In this document: positions 1 to 5,566 of the stretch, in pieces
How positions within the stretch are numbered: position 1 is the stretch's first letter
How the letters are laid out: every line of letters begins with the position of its first letter
Assembly: GCA_947176655.1 (NCBI GenBank)
Contig: CAMWRK010000154.1
Location: 1 to 5,566, forward strand
Length of the DNA: 5,566 nucleotides
Direction: 5' to 3'
Source of the DNA: an uncultured Prevotellaceae bacterium
GTDB lineage: Bacteria; Bacteroidota; Bacteroidia; Bacteroidales; Bacteroidaceae
Program-made: the position numbers and the translations under genes
Notes under the pieces: generated by a model
What the model saw: the letters and a program-made list of their open reading frames with translations, nothing else
Told to the model about the DNA's origin: nothing
Databases searched by the model: none

Positions 1-291
1 CCACAGCACAAGCTGTATGCCGGGGCAAGATTCACGAAAGGCAGGTGGGGTGTCTTCACAGGGCTGCAATACATAGGTGGCCTGTACACATCGGTGACAA
101 CACCGAAGGGGACGGAGGACTTCGTGCTGTGGAATCTGCGAGGGCAGTTCCACGCCACGAAATGGCTGACGCTATGGGCGCGCGGCGAGAATCTGCTGGC
201 GCAGAAATACGAGATAAACGCCGGATACCCCATGCCTAGAGCGACGGTGACAGCCGGAATAAACATCAACATTAATCACATATTCAAATGA
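1..291 (+). CDS. TonB-dependent outer-membrane receptor, C-terminal end (5' truncated by window)
   Basis: The reading frame is open from base 1 to a TGA at 289-291 and gives the last 96 residues of a protein that begins outside the window. Alternating aromatic and polar residues suit the closing beta-strands of an outer-membrane barrel. The segment with ENLLAQKYE followed by GYPMPRATVTAGI matches the final strands of TonB-dependent receptors (NL...YE...GYPMP...G-hydrophobic), and the chain ends in IFK with a near-terminal aromatic residue, as expected for barrel assembly. The GYPMP-type ending resembles small-ligand receptors of the BtuB/CirA/siderophore kind more than SusC glycan importers. 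The ligand cannot be told, because the plug and most of the barrel are missing. The next gene starts inside this stop codon, so the receptor is probably the upstream partner of the exported enzymes that follow. Confidence 0.88.
   Translation, partial: PQHKLYAGARFTKGRWGVFTGLQYIGGLYTSVTTPKGTEDFVLWNLRGQFHATKWLTLWARGENLLAQKYEINAGYPMPRATVTAGINININHIFK
288..291 (+). other. ATGA stop/start overlap between receptor and DUF362 genes
   Basis: The ATG of the DUF362 lipoprotein (288-290) overlaps the TGA of the receptor (289-291) in a different frame. This 4-base overlap implies co-transcription and probably translational coupling, so the lipoprotein is made together with the receptor. No strong Shine-Dalgarno sequence is visible just upstream, which is common in Bacteroidota. 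Confidence 0.75.
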
Positions 292-1289
292 AAAGAAATC
301 TTATCATCGGAGCTATGGCTATGACACTACTCTATGGCGGAGCGGGATGTTCCGCGACACACGACAGGAAGAACGGTACAACGGACGGCAACGGCAGCTC
401 GGAGCAGACTGCATTCCCCAAAGTATACATGTTCAAGGAGATAACCTCGGAGAATCTGGTCAAGATATACCAGGCTTTGGGACGCGAAGCAACGGGAAAG
501 GTGGCTGTGAAGCTGTCGACCGGAGAACCGGGCGGCAACAACTATCTGCAACCTGAACTGATAAAGGAACTGGTGCAGACGGTGAACGGTACCATAGTGG
601 AATGTAACACAGCCTACGGCGGAGGACGCGCCAACACGGAGAACCACCTGAAGGCTGCCGAGGAACATGGATTCACGGCCATAGCCGATGTGGACATCAT
701 GGATGCAGAGGGCGAGACGGAACTGCCCGTGGACAGCGGCAGGCATCTGAATAAGGACATTGTGGGGGCGCACTACCCGGACTATGACTTTACCGTAATA
801 CTATCACACTTCAAGGGGCATGCCATGGGCGGTTTCGGCGGTGCCGTAAAGAACATGTCCATAGGTATAGCCTCGTCCAACGGCAAGGCATACATACACT
901 CTGCCGGCAAACTGACAGACCCGGAGCAGCTGTGGCAGAACCTGCCAGAGCAGGACGACTTTCTGGAGTCCATGGCCGAGGCGGCCAAGGCCGTGGCCGA
1001 CCATTGCGGGGACAGGATAGTGTACATCAGCGTGGCTAACAAACTGTCCGTGGACTGCGACTGCGACTCTAATCCGGCAGACCCGCAGATGGGTGACATA
1101 GGCATACTGGCATCACTGGATCCCATAGCACTGGACAAGGCATGCACCGACCTGGTACGCGCCTCGGAAGATCCGGGCAAGGTGCATCTGATAGAGCGCA
1201 TAGACTCGCGCCACGGCATGCACACTCTGGAGTACGGCGAGGCTATAGGGCTGGGCAGCCAGAAGTATGAACTGGTTGTTCTGGACTAA
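288..1289 (+). CDS. DUF362 domain-containing lipoprotein
   Basis: This 333-residue protein begins with a lipoprotein signal: basic MKRN, a hydrophobic stretch to about residue 16, then GGAG-C21 as lipobox, followed by a polar linker (22-44). The mature protein is probably lipid-anchored in the periplasm or at the outer membrane. Residues ~45-330 look like DUF362. Visible family-type features are KLSTGEPGGNNY (75-86), the ECNTAYGGGR stretch (105-114), HFKGH (174-178) with the glycine-rich GGFGGAVKNMSIG after it, and DCDCD (256-260) followed by DIGILAS and DPIALDKAC (C286). The biochemical role of DUF362 is not settled. Many cytoplasmic relatives carry ferredoxin-like 4Fe-4S domains, but none of the usual CxxCxxC clusters is visible here. 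C257, C259 and C286 are candidates for metal or redox chemistry, by inference only. It starts in the receptor stop codon and lies 31 bases before the amidohydrolase, so it is probably part of the same pathway. Confidence 0.85.
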   Translation: MKRNLIIGAMAMTLLYGGAGCSATHDRKNGTTDGNGSSEQTAFPKVYMFKEITSENLVKIYQALGREATGKVAVKLSTGEPGGNNYLQPELIKELVQTVNGTIVECNTAYGGGRANTENHLKAAEEHGFTAIADVDIMDAEGETELPVDSGRHLNKDIVGAHYPDYDFTVILSHFKGHAMGGFGGAVKNMSIGIASSNGKAYIHSAGKLTDPEQLWQNLPEQDDFLESMAEAAKAVADHCGDRIVYISVANKLSVDCDCDSNPADPQMGDIGILASLDPIALDKACTDLVRASEDPGKVHLIERIDSRHGMHTLEYGEAIGLGSQKYELVVLD

Positions 1290-1320
1290 GCACACCACTT
1301 TATCCTCACTACATGTTTCA

Positions 1321-2724
1321 ATGAGAATACTTATCACCATACTGGCGTTTATGTTCACAGTCCATACGATGACAGCGCAACGTGCAATAGATGTGCATTG
1401 CCACAACGTATTACCGGAGTTCAGGGCTTTGCTGGCACGGCACGGAGCGGAACTGGAGGAAACATTCCCCCTTCCCGCATGGGATACGGTCTCCCATTTG
1501 GACTTTATGAGGGATGCAGGCATAGAAAAGAGCGTCCTTTCCATGCCTGCTCCGCAACCTTATTTCGGTGACGCGAAGGAATGCCGTGAAGCCGTGCGAC
1601 GGTATAACGAGGCATGCGCCAGGTTGAAAGCCGACAAGCCCGACAGATTCCTGTTCTGTGCATCACTGCCTCTGCCTGATGTGGAGGCTGCCATTGAAGA
1701 AGCCGTCTACGCGCTTGACTCGCTCGGTGCGGACGGCATCAAATTGGCGACCAACAGCAGGGGACAGTATATAGGCGACGAAATGCTCGACACACTGATG
1801 GAAGTACTGAACAGACGCAAGGCTGTCATAATACTGCATCCACACAAACCGTCTCCGATAAATGAAGCGATACTGAAAAACGCTCCGCTTGCCGTCTATG
1901 AATATCCGGCAGAGACCACACGGACTGTGCTAAACATGCTTGCACGCAACGTGCCGGCACGCTATCCGAACCTGAAGATTGTGGTGCCGCATTGTGGCTC
2001 GTTTCTGCCTCTGGCCATTCCAAGGATGAAAGCCATACTTCCGGTCATGCTGGCCAAAGGATATATGCAACCAATCGACTGGGAAAGCAACCTTGCAAAT
2101 CTATATTACGATCTTGCAGGAGGTGCAACACCGGAGGTAGTGAAATCACTCTTGGACATTACCAGCCCGGAGCACCTGATGTATGGTTCGGACTATCCGT
2201 ATCAGCCGGCCAGTGTACTGATAGGAAACAAGCAGCGGCTACAGTCATGGATGGAGATGGACAAGGAACTCGCACCATACGCTAATGACATTATGTACGG
2301 CAACGCCGCAGCACTGTTTGAAGGCAAGCATAACCGGCACAACGCCATGGAACCGGGTGGCGGAAAGCAACAAGGCATGTGCGCAAAGCAGACTATGCAG
2401 CCAGATGGCATTATCCGCCTCTCGAAGATTGAAGTATACCCAGAGCACATAAAGGAGTATATGGAATATGCCGTCGAGGTGGGAGCGACATCCTTGCGTA
2501 CAGAGCCGGGAGTGCTGACCATGTACGCCTTGGCAGATGTGGAGAATCCCTGCCGGATTACGATTCTTGAAACATACGCCAGCCAGGAAGCGTACAGGCA
2601 GCACATAGCATCACCGCATTTCCAGAAATACAAGCTGGGGACGATGCACATGGTAAAGTCATTGGTTCTGTCCGACCAGACGGCTCTGAATTCTGACAGC
2701 AAAATAACGAACCGACTAAAATAA
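1321..2724 (+). CDS. exported ACMSD-like amidohydrolase fused to a C-terminal ABM (quinol-monooxygenase-like) domain
   Basis: I start this at ATG 1321 (467 residues). That gives a clean signal peptide (MRILITILAF... ending MTAQ, cleavage near residue 19-20). The in-frame ATG at 1267 would add 18 residues before it and overlap the DUF362 gene. Residues ~22-335 are an amidohydrolase_2 (TIM-barrel) domain. Visible metal-site residues are HCH (H26, H28), HPH (H173, H175), PHCG (H224) and GSDYP (D291). The spacings 173-224-291 closely follow those known for Pseudomonas ACMSD (H177, H228, D294), a zinc decarboxylase. After a polar Gly/Gln-rich linker (~336-361), residues ~362-452 form an ABM/YgiN-like domain with REPG-like (here TEPG), LETYAS, EAYRQH and SPHFQKY motifs. 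The barrel probably hydrolyses or decarboxylates a carbonyl substrate; the ABM domain may oxidise a quinol or aromatic, or simply bind it. The substrate is unknown. The next gene follows after 6 bases. Confidence 0.86.
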   Translation: MRILITILAFMFTVHTMTAQRAIDVHCHNVLPEFRALLARHGAELEETFPLPAWDTVSHLDFMRDAGIEKSVLSMPAPQPYFGDAKECREAVRRYNEACARLKADKPDRFLFCASLPLPDVEAAIEEAVYALDSLGADGIKLATNSRGQYIGDEMLDTLMEVLNRRKAVIILHPHKPSPINEAILKNAPLAVYEYPAETTRTVLNMLARNVPARYPNLKIVVPHCGSFLPLAIPRMKAILPVMLAKGYMQPIDWESNLANLYYDLAGGATPEVVKSLLDITSPEHLMYGSDYPYQPASVLIGNKQRLQSWMEMDKELAPYANDIMYGNAAALFEGKHNRHNAMEPGGGKQQGMCAKQTMQPDGIIRLSKIEVYPEHIKEYMEYAVEVGATSLRTEPGVLTMYALADVENPCRITILETYASQEAYRQHIASPHFQKYKLGTMHMVKSLVLSDQTALNSDSKITNRLK

Positions 2725-2730
2725 CACAAT

Positions 2731-3555
2731 ATGAAGAACATATATTTCATATCCTTGCTACTAACCACAACCCTAAATACAATGGCACAACAGAAAATAG
2801 TCCAGACTGCAGGACGCACACAACTGGGAGAATTTGCCCCGGAGTTCGCTCATCTCAACGATGACATCCTCTTCGGAGAGGTGTGGAGCAGAAACGACCT
2901 GCTGTCACTGCGCGACCGCAGTCTGGTAACGCTGACGGCACTCATCAGCCAGGGAATAACGGACAGTTCCCTGAGCTATCATCTTCAGGAGGCAAAGAAG
3001 AACGGCATCACACGCACAGAGATTGCCGAGATAATCACACACATCGCGTTCTATGCAGGATGGCCCAAGGCATGGGCGGCCTTCAACCAAGCTAAAAATA
3101 TATGGAGCGACGACGTGACCTCCGACGACGCAAAGGCAATTTTCCAGAAAAGCATGATTTTTCCGATAGGAGAGCCCAACACGGCCTACGCCAAATACTT
3201 CATCGGAAACAGTTATCTCGCCCCCATCTCCGCCGCGCAGGTCAAATTCGTCAACGTGACCTTCGAACCTCGTTGCCGCAACAACTGGCACATCCACAAA
3301 GCCACGCAGGGCGGCGGGCAGATGCTTGTCGGTGTGGCAGGACGCGGATGGTATCAGGAGGAAGGCAAAGAGGCCGTGGAGATTCTGCCAGGCACCGTAA
3401 TACACATTCCCGCCAATGTCAAGCACTGGCACGGAGCTGCCGCCGACAGTTGGTTCGCACACCTCGCCTTTGAGATAGAGGGCGACAACACGGCCAACGA
3501 ATGGCTCGAACCTGTGAACGACGAACAGTACGACAGGCTGCCCTGCAGGAAGTAA
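2731..3555 (+). CDS. exported carboxymuconolactone decarboxylase (CMD)-cupin fusion protein
   Basis: This 274-residue protein has a signal peptide (MKNIYFISLLLTTTLNTMA, then QQ at 20-21), so it should be periplasmic. Residues ~33-125 are a CMD domain of the PcaC type: LRDRSLVTLTALI (60-72), YHLQEAKKNGITRTEI (83-98) and IAFYAGWPKAWAAF (105-118). It lacks the CxxC of AhpD-type peroxidase CMDs; the only mature cysteines are C182 and C272, both outside this domain. Residues ~165-255 are a cupin with NNWHIH (H187, H189), GGQ (Q197), PGTVIHIP and KHWHG (231-235). His-X-His plus Gln plus His is the metal set known from bacterial cupin hydroxynitrile lyases (GtHNL type), so the Gln need not be a lost Glu ligand. 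A lactone decarboxylase, an aldehyde/cyanohydrin lyase or another metal-cupin reaction are all possible. It lies 6 bases after the amidohydrolase and is the last gene of the run, with a hairpin 83 bases downstream. Confidence 0.86.
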   Translation: MKNIYFISLLLTTTLNTMAQQKIVQTAGRTQLGEFAPEFAHLNDDILFGEVWSRNDLLSLRDRSLVTLTALISQGITDSSLSYHLQEAKKNGITRTEIAEIITHIAFYAGWPKAWAAFNQAKNIWSDDVTSDDAKAIFQKSMIFPIGEPNTAYAKYFIGNSYLAPISAAQVKFVNVTFEPRCRNNWHIHKATQGGGQMLVGVAGRGWYQEEGKEAVEILPGTVIHIPANVKHWHGAAADSWFAHLAFEIEGDNTANEWLEPVNDEQYDRLPCRK

Positions 3556-3638
3556 TGCAGAAAACCCGGCACACATATAATAGCCATGAGATAGCAAGAT
3601 GTGACTGCCGTATATATCTGTAGCAGGCTAAATACTGT

Positions 3639-3692
3639 ACGTGAGCCATATCCATGATTCAATGAAAAAGAATCGGATATGGCTCACGTTTT
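3639..3692 (+). terminator. strong hairpin with T-tract, likely operon terminator
   Basis: The arms ACGTGAGCCATATCC (3639-3653) and GGATATGGCTCACGT (3675-3689) are perfect reverse complements (15 bp). After a 2-base bulge (3654-3655) an inner stem GATTC (3656-3660) / GAATC (3670-3674) adds 5 bp, leaving a 9-base A-rich loop (3661-3669). TTTT follows at 3689-3692, so it works best as a terminator for the + strand genes ending at 3555. On the - strand it lies 39 bases past the methyltransferase stop but has no T-run after it, so it could block read-through there without being a classical terminator. Apart from this hairpin, the spacer 3556-3727 shows no gene or promoter that I can support. Confidence 0.72.
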
Positions 3693-3727
3693 ACATTATT
3701 GATATTATAGGAACAAGTACCTCTCCA

Positions 3728-5083
3728 TTACTTTTCTTCCGCAGGATATTTCCCGTAAGGCTCAGCCTGTTCGCAAACCATACCCTCAAACATACCGTGA
3801 AGCCTTATCTGGCATTTGGCATCCATACCGGACACATGAGACTCAACAAACCCGCACCTTGAAATATCATTAAACAATCTGATTAAGGAACGGCCTATGG
3901 CCCATGACATATTTACAGGAACGGCATTACCTATCTGCTTGTATTGTGAAGCCAATGAACCGCAGAACTGCCACTGATCCGGGAATGTCTGTATTCGCGC
4001 ATATTCACGTACCGTAAGCGGTCTGGTCTCGAAAGGATGACAGCGTTCCGTCTGCTTCTGAGCTGGTGCACACGTCAAAGTGAGGCTCGGTTCATCCATA
4101 GCCAGACGACGTGCCATGCCAGTTTTCCCTCCTCCAAGATTGTAGCTGCCCTTCATATAATCGCGTGCCACTTCCTCCGGCAAATTACGCCAATCGCCCC
4201 CTTCCGGGACAAGTTCCATTACCTTTCTCTTGCATTCCGGATAGGCTTGCCCCGGAGACTGCGGAACATCACAAGGAAACAGACTGCCTGCATAGAATGC
4301 ATCCCGAAGCGTTCTGACCTCAGTGCATACATCCGGCCATTCGTATTTTACGAACGGAGCAATATCATTGCGGATGGCTATCAATATCAGACGTTCGCGT
4401 TTTTGGGGGACATCATATTGAATTGCCCGAAGGACGCGAGGTTCAACCAGTGTATACCCCAATTCTGATATAACTTCCTTAATCGTCTGTAAGGTACGTC
4501 CGTTGTCATGTTCAAGAAGTCCACGGACATTTTCGGCGAGAAATACCTTTGGACGAACTTCTTTCACTGCCCGTGCAAGTTCAAAGAAAAGAGTGCCGCG
4601 TGTCTCTTCAAAACCCAGCCGTTTGCCTGCGAACGAGAATGCCTGACATGGAAAGCCTCCGGACAAAAGATCTATTTTATTCTTATACAAAGAGAAATCA
4701 ATATCATGAATGTCACACTCTATGACATCCCATTCCGGACGGTTAAGTCTTAAGGTCTCACATGCATTATGGTCAAACTCGTTCAGGGCGACATGACAGA
4801 ATCCTGCCATTTCCAAACCAAGTGCCAAACCGCCGGCACCGGCGAACAACTCTATTGACGTATATCGGCGTGAAGGCTTCGTCCTCCTTTCCGCATCCCA
4901 TTTTGACATCGACATTGAGGCGATTTCAGGCACACTTGACAAATCAGACAAATAAAAGAATGCTTTGCCATTTGTGTCTCTGTATGCCCGATATTTGCCG
5001 TTCTGAACCCATGCCTCAACTGTAGCACGAGATACGCCAAGCAAATCAGAGAGATTATTCAACGATATGGTACGCGCCTGCAT
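3728..5083 (-). CDS. C5-cytosine DNA methyltransferase with N-terminal helix-turn-helix (type II R-M)
   Basis: This 451-residue enzyme transfers a methyl group from S-adenosylmethionine to C5 of cytosine and should protect host DNA from the adjacent endonuclease. Family motifs appear in order: I (FAGAGG, 80-85), IV (GGFPCQ, catalytic C146), VI (ENV, 184-186), VIII (QKRER, 227-231), IX (RPLTVREYARIQTFP, 354-368) and X (QIGNAVP, 383-389). The target-recognition region lies between VIII and IX (~240-345). Residues ~7-50 precede the catalytic domain and look like an excisionase/MerR-type helix-turn-helix with wing (LSDLLGVSRATVEAW, then GKYRAYRDTNGKAFFYLSDL). M.SsoII is a known precedent for an R-M methyltransferase repressing its own operon through an N-terminal DNA-binding extension, though its helix-turn-helix may differ. 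About 45 residues follow the usual end (~407-451), three of them cysteines. Specificity GGNCC is inferred from the Eco47II-like partner, not from the recognition region. Confidence 0.93.
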   Translation of the reverse strand: MQARTISLNNLSDLLGVSRATVEAWVQNGKYRAYRDTNGKAFFYLSDLSSVPEIASMSMSKWDAERRTKPSRRYTSIELFAGAGGLALGLEMAGFCHVALNEFDHNACETLRLNRPEWDVIECDIHDIDFSLYKNKIDLLSGGFPCQAFSFAGKRLGFEETRGTLFFELARAVKEVRPKVFLAENVRGLLEHDNGRTLQTIKEVISELGYTLVEPRVLRAIQYDVPQKRERLILIAIRNDIAPFVKYEWPDVCTEVRTLRDAFYAGSLFPCDVPQSPGQAYPECKRKVMELVPEGGDWRNLPEEVARDYMKGSYNLGGGKTGMARRLAMDEPSLTLTCAPAQKQTERCHPFETRPLTVREYARIQTFPDQWQFCGSLASQYKQIGNAVPVNMSWAIGRSLIRLFNDISRCGFVESHVSGMDAKCQIRLHGMFEGMVCEQAEPYGKYPAEEK

Positions 5084-5087
5084 TTTA
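5081..5087 (-). other. one-base stop/start junction between endonuclease and methyltransferase genes
   Basis: Read on the - strand this is TAAAATG: the endonuclease stop TAA (5087-5085), one base (5084), then the methyltransferase ATG (5083-5081). Such spacing usually means translation of the second gene depends partly on ribosomes finishing the first. There is no room for a separate promoter between the genes, so the methyltransferase either uses the endonuclease operon promoter (outside the window) or a promoter inside the endonuclease coding sequence. Confidence 0.8.
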
Positions 5088-5566
5088 TTTCTTCACAAGT
5101 TGTTCAAAACCATCATAAGTCGAGAATGCAAGCAGATAGAGAGATGCCAACAAATCGGAATGCTCCCCAACCAGTTCATCGTATACCGTGTTCCTGAGCG
5201 TAAACTCCTCATTGTCTCTAACAACATCCTCTATTATCTGGGGTAACGCCGAACACAATCTGTAAAAGGCCGTAGAGGAGCCAAATACAAGTTCATAGAA
5301 TTTATCCATTGACATTCTGCGTATACGCCTGTGTGAGCATGACCTCTTGTCAAGCGTAATCTTCCATGTCTCGTCTTTTGATTTCTTCGAAATTACCTCA
5401 ACCAGATAGCATGTTGCCTGATCATCCTCAAGCAATTTTGCCTGCATCTTCATGTAAGTCTTCTGGGACGATGCGGCATTCATGGTATTATGCTTATTCT
5501 TAAGCTCTACAAAAATGTGCTTCTCGCAATTCTCTACATCGAAACCCTCTTTGGGCACAACCCAAC
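5085..5566 (-). CDS. Eco47II-family type II restriction endonuclease, C-terminal part (5' end outside window)
   Basis: The frame is open to the window edge. The first in-window GTG (5558-5556) is an internal valine in a WVVPKEGFD context, so the true start is beyond 5566. About 160 residues are visible; from memory, Eco47II-type enzymes are some 230-240 residues, so roughly the first third is missing. PKEGFDVENCEKHIF followed by VELKNKHNTMN and SSQKTYMKMQ is recognisable as the family core. Counting from that valine, D8, E18 and K20 form a plausible PD-(D/E)xK site (D-x9-E-x-K) for Mg-dependent cleavage. Eco47II and its relatives cut GGNCC, so this enzyme probably does too. The intact visible frame and the methyltransferase one base downstream argue for a working system. 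The codons are more AT-rich than in the + strand operon, consistent with horizontal acquisition. Family assignment is from remembered sequence resemblance, not a search. Confidence 0.87.
   Translation of the reverse strand, partial: WVVPKEGFDVENCEKHIFVELKNKHNTMNAASSQKTYMKMQAKLLEDDQATCYLVEVISKKSKDETWKITLDKRSCSHRRIRRMSMDKFYELVFGSSTAFYRLCSALPQIIEDVVRDNEEFTLRNTVYDELVGEHSDLLASLYLLAFSTYDGFEQLVKK

Noticed and set aside
1..291. SusC-type glycan importer
   Set aside because: The visible ending is the GYPMP type of small-ligand receptors, and no SusD-like gene follows.
327..773. Open reading frame of 148 codons on the - strand, and similar ones at 782-1225 and 1113-1544
   Set aside because: All are antisense to the DUF362 or amidohydrolase genes in GC-rich DNA, with no start context or domain.
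1267..1320. Upstream in-frame ATG that would lengthen the amidohydrolase by 18 residues
   Set aside because: It overlaps the DUF362 gene and would place polar residues ahead of a good signal peptide that begins at 1321.
2202..2819. Open reading frame of 205 codons on the - strand
   Set aside because: It lies opposite the ABM domain and the start of the next gene and has no family features; it is a codon-bias shadow.
2731..3105. AhpD-type alkylhydroperoxidase reading of the CMD domain
   Set aside because: The redox CxxC motif is absent, and the segment resembles the cysteine-free PcaC type.
2905..3597. Open reading frame of 230 codons on the - strand
   Set aside because: It is antisense to the CMD-cupin gene, whose own frame has clear domain motifs; the reverse translation has no recognisable domain.
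3639..3689. Transposon end or recombinase crossover site
   Set aside because: No transposase, invertase or flanking direct repeats are visible; position and T-tract fit a terminator better.
3641..3862. Small 73-codon + strand reading frame in the spacer
   Set aside because: It begins inside the hairpin and continues antisense through the methyltransferase 3' end; no recognisable protein features.
4037..4468. 143-codon + strand reading frame
   Set aside because: It is antisense to the methyltransferase recognition region and motifs VIII-IX, which are plainly coding on the other strand.
1..5566. CRISPR array, tRNA or rRNA genes
   Set aside because: No repeat-spacer pattern or RNA-gene sequence was seen, and coding sequence fills nearly all of the window.

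Overview
The window looks like chromosomal DNA from a member of the Bacteroidales (Bacteroides, Parabacteroides or Prevotella type). The grounds are the C-terminus of a TonB-dependent receptor, a lipoprotein and two exported enzymes whose signal peptides end in A-Q, tight gene packing, and starts without strong Shine-Dalgarno sequences. This is inferred from gene style; there is no rRNA or other phylogenetic marker.

Bases 1-3555 (+ strand) are one operon-like run of four genes. They are the 3' end of a TonB-dependent outer-membrane receptor (stop at 289-291), a DUF362 lipoprotein that starts inside that stop codon (288-1289), an exported metal-dependent amidohydrolase of the ACMSD-like type fused to a C-terminal ABM (quinol-monooxygenase-like) domain (1321-2724), and an exported protein joining a carboxymuconolactone-decarboxylase (CMD) domain to a cupin (2731-3555). 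All three downstream products are predicted to leave the cytoplasm. The simplest reading is an uptake-and-modification locus: the receptor brings a small molecule into the periplasm and the enzymes act on it there. The domain types suggest an aromatic, quinone, lactone or related carbonyl compound, but the substrate cannot be read from the sequence.

Bases 3556-3727 are a short non-coding spacer between convergent genes. It contains a strong 51-base hairpin (15-bp perfect outer stem plus 5-bp inner stem) followed by TTTT, probably the operon's terminator.

Bases 3728-5566 (- strand) are a type II restriction-modification system. The endonuclease gene (Eco47II family, start outside the window) is upstream of a C5-cytosine methyltransferase gene, with one base between its stop codon and the methyltransferase ATG. 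The methyltransferase carries an N-terminal excisionase/MerR-like helix-turn-helix that may control expression. This part is visibly more AT-rich than the operon. Eco47II enzymes recognise GGNCC. By hand scan the whole window holds only two GGNCC sites, against roughly twenty expected and about nineteen of the mirror-type control CCNGG, which fits long exposure of this genome to a GGNCC-specific system.
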